The notes under the pieces were generated by a model that saw nothing but the letters and a program-made list of their open reading frames with translations, did no database searches and was not told the origin of the DNA. DNA of 64,000 nt from Curvivirga sp965219885. Lineage in GTDB: Bacteria > Pseudomonadota > Alphaproteobacteria > UBA8366 > Aestuariispiraceae. The stretch covers positions 463,084-527,083 of the forward strand of contig NZ_CBDCOT010000007.1 of the NCBI RefSeq assembly GCF_965219885.1, written 5' to 3'. Positions 15,449 to 24,489 of this stretch are shown here, in pieces (positions within the stretch are counted from its first letter, which is position 1; each line of letters opens with the position of its first letter). The position numbers and the translations under genes were made by a program.

Positions 15449-17362
15449 TTATTCAGGTAAGATCAATGAAAAACTGTCATAAAGGCTATCGGGAAGATTG
15501 TCATCTCCAAATGCATAACCTTCACGTCGCGGGTCTGTACCAGAGCGATAGGAGCCGTTTTTTAATCGTTCAATAATATGGACCCCACTTACCATCTGAC
15601 GCGTGGAAACCTTGTAACCCCGGTCCCGCATATCTTCTACTAACTCCGGGACAAAACCATTTTCTTCCAGTTCCAGTTTTGTGTTCCGGTGCAAAAAGCG
15701 CGGCATATTGGCTGCTTCCTGTGCAGTTTGTTGCCAATCAAGCATAGCAACAAGGCTTTGGGCGGTATAGCCGATAATGCGGCTGCCCCCAGGAGATCCG
15801 GTAAGAACCTTTAGGTTACCTTCTTTGTCTAACACAATTGTTGGCGCCATTGAACTACGTGGCCGCTTTCCTGGCTCAATACGATTGGCAATTGGTTGAC
15901 CATTTTTAAAGCCCGTGATGGCAAAATCGGTCAATTGATTGTTTAACAGAAAACCTCCGACCATTTGATGAGATCCAAAGGCTGTTTCAATACTGGTCGT
16001 CATGCTTGCAGCATTGCCATATTTATCAACAACGACTAAATGAGTGGTAGAGGGGAGCTCAATTGCATTATCAGCAGCTCGGTTATAAGCATGATCCAGA
16101 ACGGGTTGTCCCGCTTCTGCTTTTACTTTTGGGTGGCGGGAGAGGTCCATTTCAAGTGCACGTGTGTGAAGATAAGCTTCGTTAATAAGCTCATCAACAG
16201 GAACTTCCACAAAATCTGTATCGCCGATATAATGATTACGATCTGCAAAAGCTAACTTCATAGCTTCTGCAAATAGCTGAATTGAATCCGCACTTGCTGG
16301 TTTTTGTTGATCTATATTGGTTGCGTCCAAAATTCCCATGATCTGGGCAACAGCGATACCACCAGAAGAGGGCGGAGGCATGCCGCAAATATCGTATAGA
16401 TCCCTATATTCCAAACAGGTTGTGTTACGTATTTTAGCCTTATAACGGGCCATATCAGATAGATTCATGCTGCCTGGATTTCCGGGGGCTTGTTGTACAG
16501 CGCGGACAATTTCTTTGGCAATATCACCTTGGTAAAATGCGGCCAGACCGTTATCCGCCAGATGGTGCAAGGTATCTGCATAAGCTTGATTTTTTAAAAT
16601 TTCACCAATGGCTGCTGGTTGGTTATTCGTCCCATAGAAATAGGTATGAGCTGTCATACCTGATGTGAAATACTTATCATTGGATAAAAGCTGATGTAAA
16701 CGCGGACTGACAGGAAAGCCATCTTCAGCCAATTTAATTGCAGGCGCCATGATTTCGGATAATGGCAGGATTTCGTATCCTGAGTTTTGCGCCTCCTGAC
16801 GCGCAAGTTCAAACATACGTAATAGGCCTGGAACGCCAACAGAGGCACCACCAACCACGGCTTCCATAAATGTTTTTGCATCTCCATTAGGGTAGAAGAA
16901 GAATTTAGGGTCGACGCCAATTGGGGCTGCTTCCCGACCATCAAACGCTTGAATTTTTTTTGTGCTTTTATCCCAATGAAGTAAAAAACCGCCTCCACCA
17001 ATACCGGATGATTGGGGTTCAACTAAGTTAAGGACAAGCTGAGCTGCTAATAATGCATCAATTGCGCGTCCACCTTTTTTCAAGATTTCTGCCCCGGCAT
17101 AAGATGCGGCTGGATGCGCTGTTACAATCATGAAATCGTTTGATGTGGTTACAGGTTTAGCAGATTGACCTGTATAGAGCTCGGGTGCGATCGTTTCTTT
17201 CCCACCAGTTTTATCTAATGGGTTAACCGCATGATTTTGGGATAAGGTTTGATTGAGGTTTTCAAAACTTTCACTTAACAACGCCCCGCCAAGCAGACTG
17301 CCTCCACCAATAAGGAGTGTAAGTGCTGTTGCTGCAAAGAGACCTCGTTTTTTGAATTTCAT
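15449..17362 (-). CDS. ggt: Gamma-glutamyltransferase
   Basis: Periplasmic Ntn-hydrolase that cleaves or transfers the gamma-glutamyl group of glutathione. Start at 17362 (ATG after AGGGG); the upstream ATG at 17386 would spoil the signal peptide KRGLFAATALTLLIGGGSLL. The precursor (637 aa) self-cleaves before the nucleophile Thr440 in PSTTHLVV, giving large and small subunits. GKRPRSSMAPTIV and TGSPGGSRIIGYT carry the substrate and oxyanion residues, and SSGIGGGGFLL is the N-terminal signature. All key residues look intact. It precedes the LysE/ArgO exporter in the same direction (18-bp gap). Confidence 0.93.
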   Translation of the reverse strand: MKFKKRGLFAATALTLLIGGGSLLGGALLSESFENLNQTLSQNHAVNPLDKTGGKETIAPELYTGQSAKPVTTSNDFMIVTAHPAASYAGAEILKKGGRAIDALLAAQLVLNLVEPQSSGIGGGGFLLHWDKSTKKIQAFDGREAAPIGVDPKFFFYPNGDAKTFMEAVVGGASVGVPGLLRMFELARQEAQNSGYEILPLSEIMAPAIKLAEDGFPVSPRLHQLLSNDKYFTSGMTAHTYFYGTNNQPAAIGEILKNQAYADTLHHLADNGLAAFYQGDIAKEIVRAVQQAPGNPGSMNLSDMARYKAKIRNTTCLEYRDLYDICGMPPPSSGGIAVAQIMGILDATNIDQQKPASADSIQLFAEAMKLAFADRNHYIGDTDFVEVPVDELINEAYLHTRALEMDLSRHPKVKAEAGQPVLDHAYNRAADNAIELPSTTHLVVVDKYGNAASMTTSIETAFGSHQMVGGFLLNNQLTDFAITGFKNGQPIANRIEPGKRPRSSMAPTIVLDKEGNLKVLTGSPGGSRIIGYTAQSLVAMLDWQQTAQEAANMPRFLHRNTKLELEENGFVPELVEDMRDRGYKVSTRQMVSGVHIIERLKNGSYRSGTDPRREGYAFGDDNLPDSLYDSFSLILPE

Positions 17363-17441
17363 CAACTTACCCCTATAAAACCACATTGATTTATACCTAT
17401 ATCATAAGTGTGGCGGAAAAAGGGTGAATATCAAGAGAAAT

Positions 17442-18038
17442 TTACAACTTATCGAGTAACTCTTCAAAGCGTTTGATAAATGCGTCCTTTGCCTGTTTAG
17501 GGGATTGTAAATTAATTTTATAATCATCTATTATTTTTGGCTTTCGCCATAGTTTGTTTGCCTCAGAAGTCGTGAAACCTGCTAGTTGTATGGCTTCAAA
17601 ATATGCAGAAGCCCGATCTGCCCGTTTGATTAATTTTTCAATACTCTCCGGAATTTTGGGCGGGAGGCCAAAACGGATATGTATTGCTGTTTGGAGGCGA
17701 TGTTCCAAATCTCTATAATTAATTCCAATAGCGGATTTAAATGGTGAAATCATATCACCAACCACATATTCGGGGGCATCATGAAGTAAACTTACCAATC
17801 GCCATTTTATCGGCAGATCTGGTTTTAATCTGCCAACAAAATCTTCTACGACTATACTATGTTGAGCAACAGAGAATGCATAAGCTCCCTCTGTTTGACC
17901 ATTCCATCTTGCTACCCTGGCAAGACCATGGGCAATATCTTCAATTTCAATATCCACGGGGCTAGGGTCTAAAAGATCTAATCTACGACCACTTAACATA
18001 CGTTGCCAGGCGCGTGGTTCCAATTCAGCTTTTCTCAT
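17442..18038 (-). CDS. HD-domain phosphohydrolase
   Basis: 198-residue cytosolic protein of the HD superfamily, resembling YfbR-type 5'-nucleotidases and other metal-dependent phosphohydrolases. The metal ligands are His in FSVAQHSIVV, the His-Asp pair in SLLHDAPEYVVGD, and a later Asp in KRADRASAY. The N-terminal WQRMLSGRRLDLLDPSP is typical of alphaproteobacterial homologues. It follows the NlpC/P60 gene with a single-base gap, so the two are coupled. Substrate not determinable. Confidence 0.82.
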   Translation of the reverse strand: MRKAELEPRAWQRMLSGRRLDLLDPSPVDIEIEDIAHGLARVARWNGQTEGAYAFSVAQHSIVVEDFVGRLKPDLPIKWRLVSLLHDAPEYVVGDMISPFKSAIGINYRDLEHRLQTAIHIRFGLPPKIPESIEKLIKRADRASAYFEAIQLAGFTTSEANKLWRKPKIIDDYKINLQSPKQAKDAFIKRFEELLDKL

Positions 18039-18039
18039 T

Positions 18040-18909
18040 TTAGGAACCAGTTTTAAGATTTAAATTAGGGCGCTTGATTGATCTTAGCGGCGTACCTTCT
18101 TGTTCCTCAATATGGGGTAACAAAAACTCTAGATAATGTGCACAAGTCATCATTTCCGTGGCATTGGCGTGTAAGGCAATATCATTACCATCATAAATAG
18201 CCACATGACCTGGCCAAAACAAAAGATCCCCAATTTGAATGTTATCTAGTCCATCGACCTCTTCTTCAAAGAAAGCCTCCTGCATATCTGTATCGCGGGG
18301 AATAATGTGGCCTGCTGCATAAGCCGCCATTTGAATAAGGCCTGAACAATCAACACCAAGATGTCCGTTTCCACCCCAAATATAAGGACTGTTTAGATAA
18401 AGTTTTGCTGCAGCTTGAAATGGTAAAGTGTATTCATTTAGGGAGATCAAATGTTTTGAATATACCCATCCACCACAGGATAACTGGCTGAATTTTCCAT
18501 CTGTATTAATGACCTCTACTTCACTATTGAGTGACAGTTGGTCTATGATCAGCGTTTTTAGACTTGCTTCTTTAAAAATCGAACTACGTAATACATTAAC
18601 GCGATGGGTCAAATTAGGCTTTTCTTTAGTAAAGCATTTTGCTTCGCAATAACCTACATATCTGTCCCGTAAGCTTTGGACCCAGCACCAACCATTTTTT
18701 TCTTCGAATATGTGAACTTCTTCACCTCGAAGTAACTCTTTATCTACCGGATGTTCACAGCCAGGGCCACGTCTTAAACTGGCAATAGATACAAGGGTTG
18801 TTGCCATTTCTGCTTGGATAAAGCGAGATGCATCTACCTTGCCTTTCAAAGTAATATCAGCAAGATCAGGACGCCATGCATTAAGTCTCTTATCCAATTG
18901 AATTGTCAT
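18040..18909 (-). CDS. C40 family peptidase (SH3 plus NlpC/P60)
   Basis: 289-residue cell-wall peptidase. Two SH3-like segments at about residues 45-100 (RGPGCEHPVDKELLRGEEVH) and 105-150 precede an NlpC/P60 domain from about 160. The catalytic cysteine is in HLGVDCSGLIQMAAYAAG and the histidine in WPGHVAIYDGNDIALHAN. This matches gamma-D-glutamyl-L-diamino acid endopeptidases of the dipeptidyl-peptidase VI type that act on murein peptides. There is no signal peptide, so a cytoplasmic murein-recycling role is more likely than secretion. One base separates it from the HD gene downstream. Confidence 0.87.
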   Translation of the reverse strand: MTIQLDKRLNAWRPDLADITLKGKVDASRFIQAEMATTLVSIASLRRGPGCEHPVDKELLRGEEVHIFEEKNGWCWVQSLRDRYVGYCEAKCFTKEKPNLTHRVNVLRSSIFKEASLKTLIIDQLSLNSEVEVINTDGKFSQLSCGGWVYSKHLISLNEYTLPFQAAAKLYLNSPYIWGGNGHLGVDCSGLIQMAAYAAGHIIPRDTDMQEAFFEEEVDGLDNIQIGDLLFWPGHVAIYDGNDIALHANATEMMTCAHYLEFLLPHIEEQEGTPLRSIKRPNLNLKTGS

Positions 18910-18994
18910 GAATATATATATCCTTCATGAAAGTATGTAGAAGGATAAGTATCACAATCTCTTTGGGGATAATCAATAGGTGAGGGCGTTTTAT

Positions 18995-19783
18995 TTAATA
19001 GTCTGAAAATTTTACGGTAACCATGGTGCCAACATTTTTTCGGCTTCTAAATTCAAGTTCTGCACCCATTTCATCCACTAGTCGCTTTACGATAGGTAAG
19101 CCTAGGCCACTTCCTTGATCACCACGTTTTTCCATATCTTCGATTTGTGCGAAAGGCTCCATGATTTTCAAGATATCTTCAGCAGATACACCAAAACCGT
19201 TATCTTTCACGACAAGGATTAAAGCACCTTCTTCGCGGTCAACGATTGCTTTCACACATACATGACCGCCTTTGGGGGTAAACTTAATGGCATTGGAAAC
19301 AAGATTATGAAGGACTTGACGCAATCGCGCCGGGTCGGTTTTAAGAATTGGAAAATCTTCGTCAATTTGGAATTTTATATCAACTTCCAACTCATCTGCG
19401 AGGGAAGATAAGCCTGTTATAGTAGTACCAATAACATCATTCACATCCACGTCTATCTTTTGAGCTGGAAGTGGTTGCGCATTTACCAGATTTTGATTCT
19501 TACTTTCGGTAAGTTCGCGTTCACATATCTGCAGAAGATGTTGTGTTGATTCATATATGAAGTCTGCATATTCTTTATACCGTGGATCAGAATGAGCACC
19601 AAATTGCTCATTTTTGAGGATCTCAGAAAAACCCATCATAGAATTAAGCGCATTTTTGATTTCATGAGCAATTTCACCCATGCGCTGTGCATTTGACAGG
19701 CGGACACGTTTATTTTCTTCGATTGCAGCTTCTAACGCAGTCTCGGCTTTCTTTAGAAGTGTCTTTGATGATTTGTCAGTCAT
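18995..19783 (-). CDS. Cytosolic sensor histidine kinase
   Basis: 262-residue two-component kinase without membrane segments. A short helical N-terminus leads to a HisKA domain with the phospho-acceptor in GEIAHEIKNALNSMMGFSE (residues 30-95), then HATPase_c with the N box LHNLVSNAIKFTPKGG, G1 DNGFGVS and G2 GSGLGLPIVKRL. No sensor domain is fused, so input must come from a partner. The neighbouring CheZ-like gene and the absence of a response regulator suggest a chemotaxis or cell-cycle signalling role; that is inference. Confidence 0.88.
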   Translation of the reverse strand: MTDKSSKTLLKKAETALEAAIEENKRVRLSNAQRMGEIAHEIKNALNSMMGFSEILKNEQFGAHSDPRYKEYADFIYESTQHLLQICERELTESKNQNLVNAQPLPAQKIDVDVNDVIGTTITGLSSLADELEVDIKFQIDEDFPILKTDPARLRQVLHNLVSNAIKFTPKGGHVCVKAIVDREEGALILVVKDNGFGVSAEDILKIMEPFAQIEDMEKRGDQGSGLGLPIVKRLVDEMGAELEFRSRKNVGTMVTVKFSDY

Positions 19784-19873
19784 CTACTCAATCACAGTTT
19801 TATAATTAGCTTATATTAATATAAGTCTTTGACAAGAAATGTCTATTAATTAAAGCCAAGAAGTTATTCCAGG

Positions 19874-20080
19874 TTAGGATCCCACCTCTTCACGATGGCG
19901 TTTTTTTAATATCCATGCTGCCACAGGTATCCAAGCCAACCCAGCGATAGGATAATATGCCAGTTCAATAAAGTCTGAATCTACTGGGATAAAACCACCA
20001 ATATACCACGCAAGAAGAATATAAAAGATGATCCATGAAACCAGCAAAAATGCTGTTACAGCTCTATAACCTGCAGACAT
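19874..20080 (-). CDS. DUF2842 small membrane protein
   Basis: 68 residues with two hydrophobic helices (VTAFLLVSWIIFYILLAWYI and YYPIAGLAWIPVAAWIL) and a basic C-terminal tail KKRHREE. This size and the helix-turn-helix pattern ending in AG(L)AWxxPAxxLI match DUF2842, a family restricted to Alphaproteobacteria and of unknown function. Inner-membrane location is predicted. It is co-oriented with the CheZ-like gene 26 bp upstream. Confidence 0.7.
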   Translation of the reverse strand: MSAGYRAVTAFLLVSWIIFYILLAWYIGGFIPVDSDFIELAYYPIAGLAWIPVAAWILKKRHREEVGS

Positions 20081-20106
20081 AGTCGTCCTATAAAACGAAT
20101 TAAAAT

Positions 20107-20661
20107 TTAGTCGAATAATTTATCAATATCATCCTGGGAAATCGAAGTTTCCTCAGGTAGGGCAGGGCCGTTTAACAAAGCTGCATCACCTGTTGGTTCA
20201 TCATCTTTTGCAAAACCAACGGCCATATCTTCAATTTCATCGCGACCCCATAACTCTGTCAGCGCATCAACACGTTGCTCAACAAATTTCATGGAGCGAA
20301 CAATCTTAGTTACGCGTTGACCAGTAATATCTTGGAATGTACATGCTTCCATTGCGTGCATCGTGTTTTCAGAAATCTTATCACATAACTCATTACGTTT
20401 CGCGTCGTCAGATGCATCGCGCAAACCATCGATGACACTTTCAATATTCTCGACTGATTCAAGAATTGAGTTTGTTGCACTTTCTGTTGCACCAACGATC
20501 TCATCTAGTTGATCAGACATGCTTTCAAAGCGAGTTTGGTCATTTTCACGTTGTACCATATGGGCAATTTCTTCACGAAAACGACGGATATATTGTACAA
20601 GGCTTACAATTTCCGCTTTTAGTTTATCATCATTTTCGTTGATATTTACCGTGGCTACCAT
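20107..20661 (-). CDS. CheZ-like protein phosphatase
   Basis: 184-residue acidic, helical protein. The segment CTFQDITGQRVTKIV matches the CheZ active site: Asp111 and Gln115 correspond to the metal-coordinating Asp and catalytic Gln that dephosphorylate CheY-P. The C-terminus ends in SQDDIDKLFD after an acidic, Pro-rich linker, like the CheY-binding tail of CheZ and the CheY-P-binding peptide of FliM. It is therefore likely a cytosolic chemotaxis or response-regulator phosphatase. No che or fli genes are in the window. Co-oriented with DUF2842 and a sensor kinase downstream. Confidence 0.78.
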   Translation of the reverse strand: MVATVNINENDDKLKAEIVSLVQYIRRFREEIAHMVQRENDQTRFESMSDQLDEIVGATESATNSILESVENIESVIDGLRDASDDAKRNELCDKISENTMHAMEACTFQDITGQRVTKIVRSMKFVEQRVDALTELWGRDEIEDMAVGFAKDDEPTGDAALLNGPALPEETSISQDDIDKLFD

Positions 20662-20736
20662 TTTAACTCTCTGTCAAATCTTTATATTTTATTGAATCGA
20701 TTGCTTACTATCACTTTCTAAAACAGACTTGTCAAA

Positions 20737-20976
20737 CTAAGAGAAGGCTTTAAATGTGATAATTGTGAATGTGTCTTTTACGCCAGGTAAAATTTGAATC
20801 GCCTCGTTCACAAAATGACCGATATCTTCATCTTTTGGCAAATAACATTTCATCATCAAGTCATAATGCCCGGACGTGGAATATACTTCTGATACTTGCT
20901 CAACTTCGCTTGCTGCGTCAGCTACTTCATATGCACGTCCTAGCTCAGCTTTCACTTGGATGAAAATTGTTTGCAT
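20737..20976 (-). CDS. Stand-alone Lrp/AsnC ligand-binding (RAM) domain protein
   Basis: 79 residues that correspond to the C-terminal effector domain of Lrp/AsnC regulators, with no DNA-binding half. The strand-helix pattern IFIQVKAELGRAYEVADAAS, then YSTSGHYDLMMKCYLP, and IQILPGVKDTFTIITFKA is characteristic; the GHYDLM glycine forms the amino acid-binding site. Such proteins form dimers and octamers and may sense amino acids or modify full-length Lrp. It is complete, with its own ATG, not a remnant. It lies between the CheZ-like gene and RhlE-type helicase, all on the minus strand. Confidence 0.82.
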   Translation of the reverse strand: MQTIFIQVKAELGRAYEVADAASEVEQVSEVYSTSGHYDLMMKCYLPKDEDIGHFVNEAIQILPGVKDTFTIITFKAFS

Positions 20977-21013
20977 AAGTTATCCTCGTCTGATCAGAAA
21001 ATCATATTTAAAT

Positions 21014-22339
21014 TTATTTAAAGCTTCTTAAAAGGAAGGCTGGTACATTCGGAGTTTGCCCAAATGGCATATCAAATTCAGGTTCAATTCCGATTTCGAA
21101 ATCCTGATCACGATATTTTTTGCCTCTTTTACGGTTTCCGCGATCTTTGCGGTTATTGTTAGAAGCTTGCTTGGTTATAGCAGTATCATCTGCGTTTCTA
21201 TCCTCTTTACTGCGGGGTTCCATCCCTTCCAGAACGGGAAGTGCAGAGCCAACAATTTTCTCAATTGCGGATAATAATTTCTCATCATGATGAGTTACTA
21301 GCATATAAGCAGTACCTTCGCGTCCAGCACGACCTGTACGTCCAATACGATGTACGTAATCTTCGGCATTCACAGGAACATCGTAGTTAAATACGTGACT
21401 CACTGCCGCGATGTCTAAGCCGCGAGCAGCAACATCGGAACAGACCAGGAATTTTACTTCACCAGTTTTAAACTTTTCTAGCCATTCCATACGTTTATGT
21501 TGATCCATGTCACCATGTAGGGCGCCAACAGAAAAACCTTTTTTCTCTAAACTCTTATGCAGGTTTGATACATCACGTTTACGGTTGCAGAAGATAACAC
21601 CATTTTGAATATTATCTTCCTTCAACCATTTCTCCAGAACACTACGTTTCTGGCGTGGCCCTACATGGGCAATACCTTGTGTAATTGTTTGTGCGGTGGA
21701 AGAAGGCGGATCCACTGTTAATTCTTTTGGGTTTGACAAAAATTTGTCAGCCAAATTACGGATTTCCTTTGGCATTGTTGCGGAAAACATAACTGTCTGC
21801 CGCATGGAAGAAACCATACCAATAATTTTTTCCACATCAGGAATGAAGCCCATATCAAGCATGCGATCTGCTTCATCAATTACCACAATTTTGGTATCGG
21901 ACAATAATACTTTGCCGCGATCGATATGGTCCATAAGACGGCCAGGAGTTGCAATTAACACATCAGCACCACGATCTAGAACTTTTTCCTGTTCGTTAAA
22001 TGATACGCCGCCAATTAATAAAGCCATTGATAGCTTATGATACTTACCATATGTCTCAAAATTATCAGCTACTTGTGCGGCAAGTTCGCGTGTAGGTGCC
22101 AAGATAATGGATCGAGGCATCCGCGCACGCGCACGGCCATGTGCCAAGATGTCAATCATTGGTAAAGTGAAGGATGCCGTTTTACCCGTCCCTGTTTGTG
22201 CACATCCCAAAACATCCCTGTTCATCATAATGAAAGGAATAGCCTTTTCTTGGATTGGGGTCGGGGTTGTATAACCTGCATCGCTTACCGCACGCAGAAC
22301 TTCAGGACCAAGTCCTAAATCTTCAAAGCTTGTCGCCAT
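21014..22339 (-). CDS. DEAD-box RNA helicase (RhlE-like)
   Basis: 441-residue ATP-dependent RNA helicase. Q motif TPTPIQEKAIP, motif I AQTGTGKT with Lys53, Ia PTRELAAQV, Ib TPGRLMDH, II DEAD, III SAT, V ARGLDIAAV and VI HRIGRTGRAG are all present. A short basic C-terminal tail (NNNRKDRGNRKRGKKYRD) probably adds RNA affinity. Length and motifs fit the RhlE group involved in ribosome assembly and cold-shock RNA remodelling. It has its own upstream region and is divergent from the isochorismatase gene. Confidence 0.93.
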   Translation of the reverse strand: MATSFEDLGLGPEVLRAVSDAGYTTPTPIQEKAIPFIMMNRDVLGCAQTGTGKTASFTLPMIDILAHGRARARMPRSIILAPTRELAAQVADNFETYGKYHKLSMALLIGGVSFNEQEKVLDRGADVLIATPGRLMDHIDRGKVLLSDTKIVVIDEADRMLDMGFIPDVEKIIGMVSSMRQTVMFSATMPKEIRNLADKFLSNPKELTVDPPSSTAQTITQGIAHVGPRQKRSVLEKWLKEDNIQNGVIFCNRKRDVSNLHKSLEKKGFSVGALHGDMDQHKRMEWLEKFKTGEVKFLVCSDVAARGLDIAAVSHVFNYDVPVNAEDYVHRIGRTGRAGREGTAYMLVTHHDEKLLSAIEKIVGSALPVLEGMEPRSKEDRNADDTAITKQASNNNRKDRGNRKRGKKYRDQDFEIGIEPEFDMPFGQTPNVPAFLLRSFK

Positions 22340-22536
22340 AAAGTCTCGCTTCTAATTGATGATATAGCCGACGCCATCAATGAGGAGGCGGATATATATC
22401 TTGAATATTTCTGAAATACCTAACTTACAGTTTACACTGAAAGCGAAGGGGATACTAGGGTCTGGTGGCAATCTGTCAATCTTTCCTGCAGAAAAAACAG
22501 TGATATTCATGTTTTTCCTATATAAATATTGTCAAA

Positions 22537-22556
22537 ACGTTGCTTTTTCGCAACGT
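22537..22556. repeat. Short inverted repeat before isochorismatase gene
   Basis: Perfect 7-bp arms ACGTTGC (22537-22543) / GCAACGT (22550-22556) around TTTTTC, in the 276-bp divergent region between the helicase and isochorismatase genes. No T-run follows on the plus strand. Possible operator or leader hairpin; nothing else notable is seen in this gap. Confidence 0.35.
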
Positions 22557-22615
22557 GCCCAATAGGTTATCTAGAGAATTTGACAGAAGTTCTTGTGTTT
22601 GAGGAGGTTCATGAA

Positions 22616-23167
22616 ATGTTAATGAATACTAATTCTTCATCTTTATTAGTTGTGGATATACAGGAGCGGCTCCTATCCGCAATGTCCGAACCTCGAAAAG
22701 TTATTGATAATACTCAAATTTTACTTCAAACCGCCCTGCAACTTAAAGTCCCTGTCTATGTGTCGGAACAATACCCAAAAGGGCTTGGTCATACGGCACA
22801 ATCATTGGAAGGGTGTCTTAAAGAAGCAAACGCGCAAGTTTTTGAGAAAATTAATTTCTCCTGTTATCGAGAGGCCAATATCCGAGAAGCGATTAGTCAG
22901 AAATCTGAAAGAAAACAAATCGTCATTTGTGGAATGGAGGCGCATGTCTGTGTTTTACAGACAGCAATTGAATTCCAGCAAGCTGGATATAATGTGTTTT
23001 TGGTAACAGATGCAATTTCGTCTCGAACCGAAGAAAGCAAAAAAATTGCCTGTATGCGTATGCAAGAAACAGGTGTGACATTGGTATCCACTGAAATGGT
23101 AGCTTTTGAATGGATGGGCAAGGCAGGTACAGATAGTTTCAGATCTGTATCTGCGCTGATTAAATAA
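22616..23167 (+). CDS. Isochorismatase-family cysteine hydrolase
   Basis: 183 residues from the ATG at 22616, 8 nt after GAGGAGG; the upstream TTG-initiated extension is unlikely. Catalytic triad Asp14 (VVDIQERL), Lys78 (FEKINFSC) and Cys112 (GMEAHVCVLQTA) is intact. Similar short proteins (YcaC or nicotinamidase-related) hydrolyse amides or ureido compounds; the natural substrate is unknown. An alpha/beta hydrolase starts 16 bp downstream and is likely co-transcribed. Confidence 0.86.
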   Translation: MLMNTNSSSLLVVDIQERLLSAMSEPRKVIDNTQILLQTALQLKVPVYVSEQYPKGLGHTAQSLEGCLKEANAQVFEKINFSCYREANIREAISQKSERKQIVICGMEAHVCVLQTAIEFQQAGYNVFLVTDAISSRTEESKKIACMRMQETGVTLVSTEMVAFEWMGKAGTDSFRSVSALIK

Positions 23168-23183
23168 ATAAGAAAGAGATGAA

Positions 23184-23885
23184 ATGTCTAAAACGCCTTT
23201 GGTAATGGTGCCGGGTTTATTATGTGATGAACGTCTTTGGGGACACCAACTTAAGTATCTAGCTGATGTTGCAGATATGCAGGTGGGGGATACCATACAA
23301 GATGATAGTGTTGAAGGTATGGCTAAGCGTATCTTAGACAATGCGCCGGACAAATTCGCATTAGCTGGCTTGTCTATGGGCGGGTATGTGTCTTTGGAAA
23401 TTTTACGCCAAGCACCTGAACGCGTGCTGAAACTCGCGTTAATTGATACTTCTTCCAGACAAGATAGTGATGAGCAAAAACGTCGTCGTCGTGGATTGAT
23501 TTCTTTAACTTCAAAAGGCCGTTTTAAGGGGGTGACCCCACGTTTATTACCTATGCTTATACATCCTGATCGCATGGAAGATGAAGCACTAACAACAACG
23601 GTTATGGATATGGCTGCGCAAGTAGGGCAAGAAGCTTTTGTGCGTCAACAAACAGCTATTTTAAACAGACCAGATAGTCGTGATGATTTATCCGGTTACA
23701 ATATACCATCATTAGTTATTTGTGGTCGGCAAGATGAAGTTACGCCTTTGGCGTTATCTGAGGAGTCATCTAGTTTGTTACCAAATTCGCGTCTTTGCAT
23801 AATCGAGGAATGCGGACATCTTGCTACTTTGGAGCGCCCATTTGCGACGACTGCGTTAATGCGAGATTGGCTAGAAAACTGGTGA
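23184..23885 (+). CDS. Alpha/beta hydrolase
   Basis: 233-residue cytosolic alpha/beta-fold hydrolase. The oxyanion region is MVPGLLCDERLW, the nucleophile elbow GLSMGGYVS, the acid in VICGRQDEVTP and the histidine in ECGHLATLERP, so the Ser-Asp-His triad is complete. Such small esterases accept varied carboxylic esters. It follows the isochorismatase gene by 16 bp in the same direction and converges on the lipoprotein gene (10 bp). Confidence 0.85.
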   Translation: MSKTPLVMVPGLLCDERLWGHQLKYLADVADMQVGDTIQDDSVEGMAKRILDNAPDKFALAGLSMGGYVSLEILRQAPERVLKLALIDTSSRQDSDEQKRRRRGLISLTSKGRFKGVTPRLLPMLIHPDRMEDEALTTTVMDMAAQVGQEAFVRQQTAILNRPDSRDDLSGYNIPSLVICGRQDEVTPLALSEESSSLLPNSRLCIIEECGHLATLERPFATTALMRDWLENW

Positions 23886-23895
23886 ACCAAAAGTT

Positions 23896-24474
23896 TTAGC
23901 ATCGTGTTGCAGGTATACCACAACCATTGAATGGATTGTTGCTTTTATATAAAATACTATGTGCAGCAAGGCCAATAGCATCTTTAAATTCATTAGATGT
24001 AGCCTTCACAGGTTGATTAAACTCAGTTGTAATATAGCTCCATGCTTTATCTTTGCGACAAAATGCAAGCTGAGCGGACTTAATTGAGTTTGCATCAGAT
24101 GAATTTTGTAATGAAGGTGTATCTTCTGAGCAAATATCCCATGCAGAGGTGTTTTTTGTCGGATTCACATTGATGACAAAGGAAATTTCTTGTTGGTCTT
24201 TGGCATCGATCGCAGACACAAAAGTCGCATGCCTGAAGCGATGCATACCTGAATATTGTTCAGTCATAACTTCGATTATATCAGCGCGCATGTCGTTATT
24301 GGAAACCCCTTTCGCATTCAATACCATAGGGTATTTTTCTTTTAGAAAAGCGAAGTCGGAGTTGTTAAAACGACTGGTGATACTTTGATTATATGAAATC
24401 GTTGTTGAAAAGCAGCCGGAAAGAAATGTAGCGGATACTGCGAATATCCCTATTGTAGTTATAAAAGAACGCAT
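23896..24474 (-). CDS. Putative lipoprotein
   Basis: 192-residue exported protein. The start at 24474 follows AAGGAAG. A signal peptide with hydrophobic core (TTIGIFAVSATF) leads to the lipobox LSGC, with Cys21 as the lipidated residue. The mature part has paired cysteines (DICSED, AFCRKDK, a GCGIPATRC tail) and mixed alpha/beta character but no family I recognise. It is downstream of parE, separated by a 10-bp hairpin that ends just before its ribosome site, so read-through expression may be controlled. Confidence 0.72.
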   Translation of the reverse strand: MRSFITTIGIFAVSATFLSGCFSTTISYNQSITSRFNNSDFAFLKEKYPMVLNAKGVSNNDMRADIIEVMTEQYSGMHRFRHATFVSAIDAKDQQEISFVINVNPTKNTSAWDICSEDTPSLQNSSDANSIKSAQLAFCRKDKAWSYITTEFNQPVKATSNEFKDAIGLAAHSILYKSNNPFNGCGIPATRC

Positions 24475-24489
24475 AGCATCTTCCTTCAA

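Noticed and set aside
22955..23575. 206-codon minus-strand ORF over the isochorismatase and alpha/beta hydrolase genes
   Set aside because: Antisense to two well-supported enzyme genes, cysteine/serine-rich low-complexity translation and no ribosome site; a shadow.
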